45,352 bases of DNA. Origin: a virus. Numbering within the stretch: the first letter of the stretch is position 1; every line of letters begins with the position of its first letter. Below are positions 6,911 to 15,291 of the stretch, piece after piece. The DNA is taken from positions 1 to 45,352 of the IMG/VR virus record IMGVR_UViG_3300033148_005976; one strand, written 5' to 3'. Below the pieces are notes generated by a model. It was given only the letters and a program-made list of their open reading frames with translations, was not told the origin of the DNA and searched no databases. The position numbers and the translations under genes are program-made.

Positions 6911-8877
6911 GTATAGATGGAATAAAACCAGCGGTACAGAAACTTCTTAAGAGGTCTAATCGTTCCAGTAAGGACGACCTTTGGGCTTATATGAAGGAGC
7001 TCTATGATGTAGGCCTTTCGCTTAGGAGGCCCTATGAGCAGAAGTGGCTTTTGAATCTGAGTTTTTTGGCTGGGAAGCAGTATGTCTTCTATAATGACTC
7101 CACTCAGCTCATCCAACAGCTTATTCATCCCAAGGGCAGGCTTAGGATAGTAGACAATAAGATTCTGCCTAGATTTCAAAAGCAAGTCTCAAGACTCATT
7201 CGGAACAATCCTAGGATGAGTGTTGTTCCTGCTTCTACGGATCAGGAGGATATCAAGGCTGCTAAGATCGGGGATAAGGTGCTTAAATGGTTCTGGCGAC
7301 AGCATACTATGAGGAAGACGATTAGGGTTCTTGGGACTTGGATTTACTCCTGTGGGAACGGCTTCCTGGATGACAGGTGGAACCCAAAGCTAGGGCCTAT
7401 TACTACAGATGCCAAGGGAGAGCTGCGCTATGCCGGAGATGTGGATGTGGGAATCTGGAGCCCGTTTGAGGTTATTGTGCCTTCGGCTTCGCTTACAAGT
7501 ATGGATATTGAGGACTTTCCCTGGGTGATGAAGGCGAAGTATAGGCCGTTGGAGTGGTTTCATAGTAATTTCAAGAGGGGAAAGGAAGTGGCTGCTGAGC
7601 AAAGACCTATTCCCTTTGTGGATGCAGGTGCTTTGTTTGGTGGGCTGACGGATGCTAAGGCTACACACAAGCTTGAAGGAGCTGTATGGATGGAGCTTCG
7701 GGTGAAGCCTAATGCGGAGTACCCGAAGGGGCTTTATCTGGAGGGAGCTAATGGGATTATCCTGGAGAGGAAGGACTATCCTTTTGATAGCTACCACTTG
7801 GAGCACTTCAAGGATATTGAAGTTCCTGGTATCTTCTGGGGGATGGCTACAACGGAGGCAGCTATTTGGCTTCAGAAGGTTTGGAACAGGCAGCTTAGTG
7901 ATATAGCTGAATTTAATAGAACAATGGCTCGTGGGAAGTGGCTTGTTCCTAGGAATTCCAAGATGGAAGTTCTGCCGGATGACTCCCATGGGCAAAGGCT
8001 TCTTTACAATCCTGTGATGGGGCATAAGCCTGAGATGATGGATATCAAAGGACTTCCTGCGACCTATCAGCAGGCCCTTGAGATTGTCTCGGTTAGTTTG
8101 ATGGAGCTTTATCATCAGCATGAAGTGACTCAAGGGACCAATAGGAGTGATATTCGCTCGGGTGAAATGGTGGCTTTGCTCCTTGAACAAGATGACTTTG
8201 GAAATGTGCCTACACATGCTATTTTTGAAGAGAGCCTTGAGCGGGTGATGAGTAGGGTTCTGAGGAGGATTCAAGAGGGCTACAAGGAGCAGAGGATCGT
8301 TTCTGTTACTGGTAGGGATCTCGAACACGATGTCTTTGCCTTTACTGGAGCGGATTTGAGGAACAATACCGATGTCCATGTAGCGAAGGATTCTAGTTTG
8401 CCTGATTCCAAAGTAGCTAGACAGTATCGTATTATGCAGAACTTTGAGAAAGGTCTCTACGGTGATCCTGCGGACGAACGCACCAGGGAACGTGTAATGA
8501 TGATGCTTGAGGATGTGCCTTCTGAGGACGTGAAGGATATTTTCAAGGAGAGTCATTTGGACAGGCAGAATGCTCGGGTTGAGAATGAGGCTATTAAGTC
8601 TCAACCGGATGTGCTCCATTTGGTAAATCCCTACGATGGTCATGCTGTTCATATTGAAGAGCATAGAATGGCCAGGAAGCAGCCGGATTACCAGAGGATC
8701 AAGAGAGAGAATATGGAGCTTTTCACTACTTTGGAGGTAGCCTTTGAGGAGCATGTTGAGCAGCATCAAAAATTCTTGGCTCAGGAGATGGCAGCTCAGG
8801 ACAAGAGAATGGCCAAGGTGCTTGAGCTACGGAAAGGAGTAAGGAGTGGACAAACGGGAAAGGCTAGTAGTAAGTAA
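6907..8877 (+). CDS. Portal protein, P22-like family
   Basis: This protein forms the dodecameric portal ring at the capsid vertex through which DNA enters and leaves. It is about 656 aa from ATG 6907, which overlaps the preceding stop (ATGA). An in-frame TTG at 6895 is also possible. The N-terminal pattern (helical region, FLAGKQY, VDNKILPRFQKQVSRLIRNNP, then STDQEDIKAAKIGDK and GTWIYSCGNGF) is that of the large portal proteins of P22-like and related podoviruses. The C-terminus is highly charged and helical. Order after terminase supports the call. Confidence 0.85.
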   Translation: MSIDGIKPAVQKLLKRSNRSSKDDLWAYMKELYDVGLSLRRPYEQKWLLNLSFLAGKQYVFYNDSTQLIQQLIHPKGRLRIVDNKILPRFQKQVSRLIRNNPRMSVVPASTDQEDIKAAKIGDKVLKWFWRQHTMRKTIRVLGTWIYSCGNGFLDDRWNPKLGPITTDAKGELRYAGDVDVGIWSPFEVIVPSASLTSMDIEDFPWVMKAKYRPLEWFHSNFKRGKEVAAEQRPIPFVDAGALFGGLTDAKATHKLEGAVWMELRVKPNAEYPKGLYLEGANGIILERKDYPFDSYHLEHFKDIEVPGIFWGMATTEAAIWLQKVWNRQLSDIAEFNRTMARGKWLVPRNSKMEVLPDDSHGQRLLYNPVMGHKPEMMDIKGLPATYQQALEIVSVSLMELYHQHEVTQGTNRSDIRSGEMVALLLEQDDFGNVPTHAIFEESLERVMSRVLRRIQEGYKEQRIVSVTGRDLEHDVFAFTGADLRNNTDVHVAKDSSLPDSKVARQYRIMQNFEKGLYGDPADERTRERVMMMLEDVPSEDVKDIFKESHLDRQNARVENEAIKSQPDVLHLVNPYDGHAVHIEEHRMARKQPDYQRIKRENMELFTTLEVAFEEHVEQHQKFLAQEMAAQDKRMAKVLELRKGVRSGQTGKASSK

Positions 8878-9133
8878 GTGGAATGGAGTTATTCGGAAGC
8901 TCATTATTGCCAGTAAGACTTGGGATGAGTTAATGAGGCTGGTTGTGGATGAGGGGGTAGGAGTCGAGGGACTGCCAGTGAAAGCACAGGATTACTTGAG
9001 TATTTTCGAGGGTATGCAGTTCACTGATGCTCTTACTGATATTGCCTACATGAGCCAGGCTGAATTGACGGGTCTTGGCGATTTCTTGGTAGAGCTTGAG
9101 AAGGAAGAGACTCAGGAAGAGTCGAAGGAGTAA
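8846..9133 (+). CDS. Small helical protein after portal
   Basis: A 95-aa frame from a GTG that overlaps the portal gene by 32 bases. A purine-rich GGAGTAAGGA precedes the GTG. The protein is predicted helical with an acidic C-terminus (ELEKEETQEESKE), reminiscent of small scaffold or capsid-assembly partners, but no family is recognised. Confidence 0.6.
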   Translation: MDKRERLVVSKWNGVIRKLIIASKTWDELMRLVVDEGVGVEGLPVKAQDYLSIFEGMQFTDALTDIAYMSQAELTGLGDFLVELEKEETQEESKE

Positions 9134-9156
9134 AATACTGAAAGGAGGAATTTACT

Positions 9157-9984
9157 ATGGGTGATCAGAGTGACCCAGGTGGTGGCTCGGGAGATCAGGG
9201 AAAGATCAAAATTGGCGAGAAGGAGTATACACCAGAGGACCTTCAGAATGCTCTTTCTCAGTTGAGCTCTCACACGGAGAAGATCAACAAGGTTCAGCCT
9301 ATTCTTGATACTATTGCAAGGTATGAGTTGGAACCAGAGGAGTTTCTTGATCAAGCCCTTGGGAGTTTCAGAGTGATTAACGAATTGATGACTGCGGGCA
9401 TTATAGATGCCCAAGGGAATATCATCAAACCTGGAGACAAGAAAACGGATGACAAGGATGGGGACTTTCCCTGGGTGGATAAGGATGGGCCTAAAGGCAA
9501 ACCTTCTCCAAGGGCCACTGATGTGGCAGATAAGGCTCTTGAGAGCATTAATGCGACAGTCAGTCAGGCGATGGAGAAGCTTGAAAGGTTGGAGAAAATC
9601 CAGACTGGGCTTATCCACTCCAGCTATCAGGATAAGATCCTCACTAAGCATCCGGAATTGACTCCAGAGGAGGCGGACGAGGTTCTCGCTAGGGCCATGA
9701 ACGAAGGAAAGAAGAGCGTCTGGCAGTATGCGGAGGACAAAGTCAAGGAGAAGCAAACTACCATTGAGAGTCTTCAAAGGAAGTTTGCAGAGGAGCATGG
9801 GCTCAACTATGAGGAGCTCGTGCAGAGGAAGAAACAACTTAACGATCCTGGTCAGAAGGGTCCAGGGCCTGGTGAGCCTCCCTTGCCAAAGGGGAAGAAG
9901 ATTTCCTTTAGGAAGGGAGAGGATGTTGTTGATCCTTTTGAGGCCTCTCAGGCTTATTGGACCAAACTCCAGGAGGAGAGCTAG
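9157..9984 (+). CDS. Scaffold protein candidate
   Basis: A 275-aa hydrophilic protein with a Gly-rich N-terminus, long charged helices (EKLERLEKIQTG, KVKEKQTTIESLQRKF), Pro/Gly-rich linkers and a basic patch near the C-terminus (KGKKISFRKGED). No cysteines. Low complexity, helix content and position directly before the major capsid gene are typical of scaffolding proteins, which guide capsid assembly and then leave. Strong ribosome site AAAGGAGG. The assignment depends on position and composition. Confidence 0.65.
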   Translation: MGDQSDPGGGSGDQGKIKIGEKEYTPEDLQNALSQLSSHTEKINKVQPILDTIARYELEPEEFLDQALGSFRVINELMTAGIIDAQGNIIKPGDKKTDDKDGDFPWVDKDGPKGKPSPRATDVADKALESINATVSQAMEKLERLEKIQTGLIHSSYQDKILTKHPELTPEEADEVLARAMNEGKKSVWQYAEDKVKEKQTTIESLQRKFAEEHGLNYEELVQRKKQLNDPGQKGPGPGEPPLPKGKKISFRKGEDVVDPFEASQAYWTKLQEES

Positions 9985-10003
9985 AAGCTAGGAGGTGGTT
10001 TAA

Positions 10004-11404
10004 TTGGCAGGAACTGCGACTAACTTAAGCAACTACGACGAGGTGCTGAAGATATACTACCTTCCTGGGATTCAAGACTATCTGAATCATAGCACAATTC
10101 TTGCTGATCTCATTGAGGTTAATGAGAAGGATATTAGTGGGAAGAATGCTAAGATTCAGTGTCACTATGGAAGGAGTCCTGGCACGGGTGCAAGGGCGGA
10201 TGGTGCTGCGCTTCCGAGTGCAAGCTATCAGAAGTACAAAACCTGCACGGTGCCTATGAAGTATGTCTATGGCAGGATCGAAGTAACTGGTCCTACCATT
10301 GCGGCAACTCGTGACGAGAAAGGGGCCTATGGACGAGCCCTGGATCTCGAAGTCAAGGGGATTGTTAACGACCTGAAGAAGGAAGATAACAGAATGATGT
10401 GGGGTTGTGGATATGGAGTTTTGGCGAGGTGGAGGAGTACCGCAAGCGGTACTTCCTATACCCTCCAGAAGAAATATCGTGGCAACTCCGCAGGTGGTGA
10501 TGGTTTTGGGAGCACATTTGGAGCCAAGTATCTGGAAAATCGTGGTGATGCTGTTCCGGTGGTAGTGGCTTCGTTGAGTGGTTCTGGGACCTTCACTGTA
10601 GATACTACTAACATTAACGTCTCGGCTGTCACCAAGGGAACTGGTTCTACAGCAGCTTATGACACGATTACTTGTACAGATCCAAGTGTGTCTGAGTCTG
10701 GAGGGACTTTCTACGTTCGTCCGGCTTCGCTTGGAGCGTATAGTGCAAGCTCTACGAGTGGTGGTTGGAGACTTGAGCCTATGGGCATTAGGGGTATTGT
10801 GACAGATTCGGATCTGGACGAAATCGCTGCCAATGATGGTTCCAATACTGGTCTCGGCACGAACGATCCTCTCCAGGGTCTGGCTGTTGCAACTAATTCC
10901 TGGTTCAAGGCAAAAGTGGACAGTCACAGTGCTGGACGCTATGAAGGCCAAAGAGCTCTTACGCTTGACCTAATGCAGACCATGTTTGACCTGGTTGAGG
11001 AGCAAGCTGGCAAGGACTATGGTCCAAGCCTAATCCTCACCACACGGGCTATCCGAAGGGAGTATCTGAAGAAAGTTCGTGCGGATAAGCGTTTCGTCAA
11101 TACTATGGAGCTTGATGGAGGCTGGACCGCCTTGGACTACAATGGTGTTCCATTCACCGTAGACAATGATGCGATAGACGGGGAAATCTATTTCCTCACT
11201 CTGAAAGATCTCCAGCTCTATCGTATGAGCGACTACGAGTGGATGCAGAAAGACGGAGCAATTCTCTCCAGAATCTCCGGCTATGACACCTACGAGGCTG
11301 TCTTGTTCAGGTATCACGAACTGGGCGTCCTCAATCGTGCAACTCAGGGTGTCCTGACAGACCTCTCGTATACTAAGAGCGGTATCGAGGGCTATGGTGC
11401 GTAG
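10004..11404 (+). CDS. Major capsid protein
   Basis: A 466-aa protein in the expected slot between scaffold and connector genes. N-terminal text (IYYLPGIQDYLNHSTILADLI, here two stretches) and later VPMKYVYGRIEVTGPTI and LILTTRAIRREYLKKVRAD resemble HK97-fold major capsid proteins of podoviruses. Residues about 190-275 are Ser/Thr/Gly-rich and may be a surface insertion. The start is TTG (10004), preceded by GGAGGTGG. No in-frame ATG lies before a plausible N-terminus. A TTG start on such an abundant protein is unusual. Confidence 0.8.
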   Translation: MAGTATNLSNYDEVLKIYYLPGIQDYLNHSTILADLIEVNEKDISGKNAKIQCHYGRSPGTGARADGAALPSASYQKYKTCTVPMKYVYGRIEVTGPTIAATRDEKGAYGRALDLEVKGIVNDLKKEDNRMMWGCGYGVLARWRSTASGTSYTLQKKYRGNSAGGDGFGSTFGAKYLENRGDAVPVVVASLSGSGTFTVDTTNINVSAVTKGTGSTAAYDTITCTDPSVSESGGTFYVRPASLGAYSASSTSGGWRLEPMGIRGIVTDSDLDEIAANDGSNTGLGTNDPLQGLAVATNSWFKAKVDSHSAGRYEGQRALTLDLMQTMFDLVEEQAGKDYGPSLILTTRAIRREYLKKVRADKRFVNTMELDGGWTALDYNGVPFTVDNDAIDGEIYFLTLKDLQLYRMSDYEWMQKDGAILSRISGYDTYEAVLFRYHELGVLNRATQGVLTDLSYTKSGIEGYGA

Positions 11405-11446
11405 TTGGGTAACTTAACTACCTAATCTTTTCCCCATCGAGATTTG

Positions 11447-11461
11447 GTTCAAAATTTGAAC
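11447..11461 (+). repeat. Dispersed palindrome, copy 5
   Basis: GTTCAAAATTTGAAC in the centre of a dyad of about 44 bp: CCCCATCGAGATTTG on the left and CATTTCTCGGTGGGC on the right are near complements. It lies between the capsid and beta-helix genes. No T-run follows, so it is not a standard terminator. Confidence 0.9.
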
Positions 11462-11500
11462 CATTTCTCGGTGGGCTTGGTTGGTTGGAGGGTTTGATTT

Positions 11501-12451
11501 ATGAAGTTAGCAAGTTTTCATCAAGATGTGAGGAATTTTCTTTTCTCTCAGGGGGTTCCTATTCCTTTTCCTGGGAATATTCATGTAGTGATTAAGGGGG
11601 GAACTGACACGGAGGATTATTGGACTCAGAGAGTGGATAGTGGTTTTCTTCATAGCACTATTGCTGATGCTTTTGCGAATGTTGAGGACAAGCAGAATGA
11701 TGTAGTTATAATTACTCCGGAAAGTCATAGCCTTAGTGCTGGTCTGACCATAGACGAGAATATGGTTCATGTGGTAGGCTCGTATATGGGCAGTCGGATG
11801 AACATTCGGAACAGGATTGGGATGAGTACTGCCTTTTCTCCTATGATCACTGTGAGTGGCTATGGGAATACCTTTCATAATATCTACACGATGCATGGGA
11901 CGGCTGCAGCGGACTATATAGGCTGGAGCATTAGTGGAGCCAGGAACTCCTTCTACAATGTGCATTTTGGAGGTCCGATGAATGCCTCTCAGGGTGGACA
12001 TGCCGACTATGAGGGAGTTGCCCTGGATGGTTCGGAGTGTTTCTTTAAGGATTGCGTCTTTGGGACTGACACTATCGGGAGAGATGAAGTTTCGCCTAAT
12101 ATCACACTAGGGGCAGGAACTTTGACCATCTTTGAGAATTGTACGTTTCTCTGCAATTTAAGTGATGGCGATCCTGTGTTTGTTAAGGTGGAGAATTCGA
12201 GTGGCTATACTTGGGCTATTTTCAAAAGTTGCACCTTCATGGCCTTTAATTCTAACTATGCCACAGCTATGACTAAGGCGTTCCACTTCACGGGTGGCTC
12301 TAGTTGTGCAATGGTCTTCACTCCGGATTGCGTCTTCCAGAATGTGACCAATTTGTCTGCAGCGGACAAAGATCAGTACATTTGGCTGCCCAGAACATTC
12401 TCCACAACTACAGATACTGAGGCTATGGTTAGTGTCCAGCTTACTGTGTAG
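11501..12451 (+). CDS. Beta-helix-like structural protein
   Basis: A 316-aa protein with repeated short strands and turns: VVIITPESHSLSAG, VHVVGSYMGSRMNI, ITVSGYGNTFHNIYTM, NSFYNVHFGG, CFFKDCVFGTD, IFENCTFLCN, IFKSCTFMAF. This periodic pattern of about 20-30 residues is typical of right-handed parallel beta-helices. In phages these occur in spikes and capsid decorations. Its position right after the capsid gene, followed by a terminator, suggests a head decoration protein rather than a tailspike. No lyase catalytic residues can be assigned. Confidence 0.6.
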   Translation: MKLASFHQDVRNFLFSQGVPIPFPGNIHVVIKGGTDTEDYWTQRVDSGFLHSTIADAFANVEDKQNDVVIITPESHSLSAGLTIDENMVHVVGSYMGSRMNIRNRIGMSTAFSPMITVSGYGNTFHNIYTMHGTAAADYIGWSISGARNSFYNVHFGGPMNASQGGHADYEGVALDGSECFFKDCVFGTDTIGRDEVSPNITLGAGTLTIFENCTFLCNLSDGDPVFVKVENSSGYTWAIFKSCTFMAFNSNYATAMTKAFHFTGGSSCAMVFTPDCVFQNVTNLSAADKDQYIWLPRTFSTTTDTEAMVSVQLTV

Positions 12452-12457
12452 GTGACT

Positions 12458-12491
12458 AAGGGAGGGGGAATTCTCTTTCCTCTCCCTTTTT
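12458..12491 (+). terminator. Intrinsic terminator after the beta-helix gene
   Basis: AAGGGAG (12458-12464) pairs with CTCCCTT (12482-12488), then TTT to 12491. It should end or reduce transcription of the head module before the connector genes. The next ribosome site (TGAGG) begins at its end. Confidence 0.7.
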
Positions 12492-12501
12492 GAGGTTATT
12501 T

Positions 12502-13371
12502 ATGGCTCTTTACGAGGAATTTGATTCTATTGATGTGATTGGCCCCGTGAGGGAATCCATTGAACGATCTGGGTATATCCTCTGTGAGGACGGTAAGATC
12601 CGTCCCTATATGCCAAGGCATATGACGCTGGATAGTCCTTGGATTAACGCTAAAGTATGTCCACTTCGACATTGCTACAAGTGGCACAAGATTTACTTCA
12701 ATCTCTATGATCTTGTTCCAAGGGGCTGTTTGAATTGCTTTAAGATTGTAACAAGGCCACAGACATTGAAGGATCTGTTTAAGATGCACAAGTTGCAGGC
12801 AAAGTGGGTTGCTCAAGAGGAGGACTTTCTCCCTTGCAAGTGTGGGATTGAAAGGAGGAAATACACTAAGCCCAAGGGACTTTATGGGGCTTACTTCTAT
12901 TGCCCTCTTGGTGAGGGCGTAGAGGTTGCTCGGGAATGGCATAAGAAGGTTGAGAGGCTTGTTCATAGGGAGTTTGGTATTCACTACAAGGTGATCCTGA
13001 AGCGTGGCTGTACGGAGATGGAGAATGCTGCCGGTCCTTCTAATAAATGGGAGTACAACGATGCTCATGCCAGATTTGAGGACTTACTTGATGCTGTTTG
13101 GGAGGTCCCCAAGAGTTTGCTTGAGGAACCTATTGTGCTGAGGCCTTCTATTTTCAAGACTTGGATCGAGCATGGACTTGAGCACAAAGACAAGACAGCC
13201 CTTGAATATGTTGAACGATTGGAGGATTTTACAGGAACTCCTACTGTATTTTACCATGACAAGAAGGTCGAGATAAAGGCCTCGCCTGAACTAGGAAGGA
13301 GGAATGAGAAGGAGTATGTTAGCGAAGGCGTATCAGAACTATCGGAAGGCTCCAGTGGGAAAGGACTTTAA
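12502..13371 (+). CDS. Cysteine-pair unknown protein
   Basis: A 289-aa protein from ATG 12502, chosen because TGAGG lies six bases upstream (an in-frame TTG at 12490 falls in the terminator). It has CPLRHC, CLNC and CKCG clusters in the first 120 residues that may bind zinc, then a helical C-terminal half with an acidic tail. I do not recognise a family. It overlaps the next gene by 68 bases. Lying between head and connector genes, it could be a minor virion protein. Confidence 0.65.
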   Translation: MALYEEFDSIDVIGPVRESIERSGYILCEDGKIRPYMPRHMTLDSPWINAKVCPLRHCYKWHKIYFNLYDLVPRGCLNCFKIVTRPQTLKDLFKMHKLQAKWVAQEEDFLPCKCGIERRKYTKPKGLYGAYFYCPLGEGVEVAREWHKKVERLVHREFGIHYKVILKRGCTEMENAAGPSNKWEYNDAHARFEDLLDAVWEVPKSLLEEPIVLRPSIFKTWIEHGLEHKDKTALEYVERLEDFTGTPTVFYHDKKVEIKASPELGRRNEKEYVSEGVSELSEGSSGKGL

Positions 13372-13912
13372 AACTACTAATGATGGCGTGATGGTTGCTG
13401 ATGTGGGCTTCAAGAAACAGCTTTGGGCTCTCGATCCTGAGTTGGATGTTGTCTGGGATTGGGGAGGACAGAAGTGGGAGATTTGGAAGTTTCCTGGACA
13501 GGCCAAGAGGAAGGCTAAAAGGTTGGATCATAAGGCTCACCATGTGGCGACTGTCCAGACAAGGAATAGAAGTTTCAGGGAGCTTGGAGCGGATATTTTG
13601 CTCAAGTTGCAAAAATTCCGTGCTGAAAGATGGACGCTTCAGGAACTTTGTGATTACTTTGACAAAATGGAAGAAAACATTGAAAGGGCTAGAGAAAGAA
13701 GGTTCGCTGATTTTATGGATGCTCTTGATAAGGATTTTGCGGACTATAGGGGCATTTTCAAGTCTCAGGTTCCCTTTCAATACAAAATAAAGCCCTCTGA
13801 GGAGAGACTCTTGATCAACACAGGGAATGTAAAGACTCGACGAGGGAGAGCCTATCAACTTAAACTTCCCACAAGTACGAGGGTAAGATTGGCTATAACA
13901 GGAGGATGTTAA
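13304..13912 (+). CDS. Unknown protein in connector region
   Basis: A 202-aa protein overlapping the preceding gene by 68 bases in another frame. It has a Trp-rich patch (DPELDVVWDWGGQKWEIWKF), basic helices (QAKRKAKRLDHKAHH) and a C-terminal strand-rich part. ATG 13304 has AGGA seven bases upstream. ATG 13316 is an alternative. The WDWGG...WKFPGQ text suggests a small beta domain followed by helices. Function unknown. Confidence 0.65.
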   Translation: MRRSMLAKAYQNYRKAPVGKDFKTTNDGVMVADVGFKKQLWALDPELDVVWDWGGQKWEIWKFPGQAKRKAKRLDHKAHHVATVQTRNRSFRELGADILLKLQKFRAERWTLQELCDYFDKMEENIERARERRFADFMDALDKDFADYRGIFKSQVPFQYKIKPSEERLLINTGNVKTRRGRAYQLKLPTSTRVRLAITGGC

Positions 13913-14386
13913 ATGGGATTTCTTGAAAGACTTTTAGAAGCGTTTACAATTCCTGAAGTGGAGAAAGCGTTAGATAAAATAGAAATCACTCCAGAACAGG
14001 AAAGGCTCTATCGTGATTGGCTCCATGGTAAAAGAGAGGCCGTGGAGGTAGGTAGAGGGGGTCCTATCTTAGTTGGTCCAAGGAAGAAATCTCCCCAGGA
14101 GAGGGGCAAAAAAGTAGAGAAGTACAAACTTACCCCAGAACAGTTGGAGTTTCAAAGAAAGATAAAGGCCCTCCAGGACACCCAAAAACTCCTTGAGCTT
14201 GGAACTATTAAATTCCAGAGAGATGCTCAGGATCTTCGGGATATGTGGGAGATGCTTAATGAGGAGTTCGAGAACATAAAACCTCCCTTGAAGAAAGTTC
14301 GTGAGCTCCCCGAGATGGACTTTGGAACTGAGGAAACTCCAGAGGAAGATTTGAGTGGACCTCCTCCTTGGGCAATTAAATACTAA
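13913..14386 (+). CDS. Helical unknown protein
   Basis: A 157-aa protein with a strong ribosome site (AGGAGG), starting right after the previous stop. It contains ITPEQERLYRDWLHGK and LTPEQLEFQRKIKAL, two similar helix starts, and a Pro-rich acidic C-terminus (SGPPPWAIKY). Function unknown. The spacing and direction place it in the connector cluster. Confidence 0.7.
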   Translation: MGFLERLLEAFTIPEVEKALDKIEITPEQERLYRDWLHGKREAVEVGRGGPILVGPRKKSPQERGKKVEKYKLTPEQLEFQRKIKALQDTQKLLELGTIKFQRDAQDLRDMWEMLNEEFENIKPPLKKVRELPEMDFGTEETPEEDLSGPPPWAIKY

Positions 14387-14390
14387 AGTT

Positions 14391-14405
14391 GTTCAAAATT
14401 TGAAC
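14391..14405 (+). repeat. Dispersed palindrome, copy 6
   Basis: GTTCAAAATTTGAAC, four bases after a stop codon and 17 bases before the adaptor ATG. Right flank AAGTTCTGG. Confidence 0.9.
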
Positions 14406-14421
14406 AAGTTCTGGTGATGGA

Positions 14422-15291
14422 ATGAATGCTAAGGATATGTTGGATTTATTGAGGGACTTTGTAGCGGAAGCTAGCTCCTCACATTGGTCTGATTTGAATT
14501 TGCTTAGGAGGCTTAATGTGGCCCAGAGAAGGGTGGCCTTGAATGTGGCTACTACGGCTGGGCAATGGCTAACGACAAGCACATCGGTTACACCCTCGAA
14601 TAGTGTGATTACGCTTCCTAGTGATTGTGCAAAGCCCCTTTATTTGGAGGAAGCCTTAAGTGGGACTAAGGTGAGTTGGATTCCCAGTGTGAGCTATAGG
14701 AGAAGGGATAGGGCTACTGGGAGTACACTTAGTACGATTGGGAGCAGGGAAGCTTATCCACTGATGAGCACGATTGTGGTGAATCAGGCCAATTATTCTA
14801 CGGCTTGTACACTTTGGTACCAGATTAGGGTTCCTAAGCTGCATTGTGGAACGGCTCAGAGTGGAAGTGGAGCCAATGCGCTTGAATTGGATGACAGAAG
14901 TGAGGCAAATGGTGGGACTGGAAGGGAGATTGTGCTTATTGATGACTACTATAATGGTGCCGTTGTTGAGGTGATTGATGATACTAGTGGGATTGTAGAT
15001 ATAAGGAGCACGATTAGTGATTATGATAGCGCTACCCATGTGCTTACGATTATGGGGACTCCGGCTGATGGGGATACTTATGGGACTGTAAGTAGGCTCC
15101 CAGAGGAGACTCATGAGTTAATTGTCCTTGAGGCTGCCGTGATGGCCCTTATGAAGCCTGCTTCGACGCTTGATAAGAGCGTCCTGGAGGGCTATATGGT
15201 GGAAAGAGGGGAGATGAGAAAGGAAGTCTATGGTTGGCTTGAGAGTAGGATGCCTGAGCCTGGCTATGTGAATATTGGGGATGAGTACTGA
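14422..15291 (+). CDS. Head-tail adaptor protein
   Basis: A 289-aa protein. The N-terminus (DMLDLLRDFVAEAS, LLRRLNVAQRRVALN) and C-terminus (LPEETHELIVLEAAVMALM followed by helical text) frame a beta-rich middle. Helix bundle, beta insertion, helix is the layout of podovirus adaptors (gp6/gp4-like), which sit below the portal and receive the nozzle. Its position before the nozzle-like gene agrees. The stop overlaps the next ATG by one base. Confidence 0.65.
   Translation: MNAKDMLDLLRDFVAEASSSHWSDLNLLRRLNVAQRRVALNVATTAGQWLTTSTSVTPSNSVITLPSDCAKPLYLEEALSGTKVSWIPSVSYRRRDRATGSTLSTIGSREAYPLMSTIVVNQANYSTACTLWYQIRVPKLHCGTAQSGSGANALELDDRSEANGGTGREIVLIDDYYNGAVVEVIDDTSGIVDIRSTISDYDSATHVLTIMGTPADGDTYGTVSRLPEETHELIVLEAAVMALMKPASTLDKSVLEGYMVERGEMRKEVYGWLESRMPEPGYVNIGDEY

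Noticed and set aside
7390-8769. Long open frame opposite the portal gene
   Set aside because: Antisense shadow, without a ribosome site, caused by codon bias of the portal gene.
11447-11461. Palindromes as ordinary intrinsic terminators
   Set aside because: None of the copies is followed by a clear T-run, and true terminators are separately visible (944-974, 12458-12491).
11501-12451. Pectate-lyase tailspike
   Set aside because: A beta-helix pattern is visible but no lyase catalytic residues, and the position next to the capsid gene suits a head protein.
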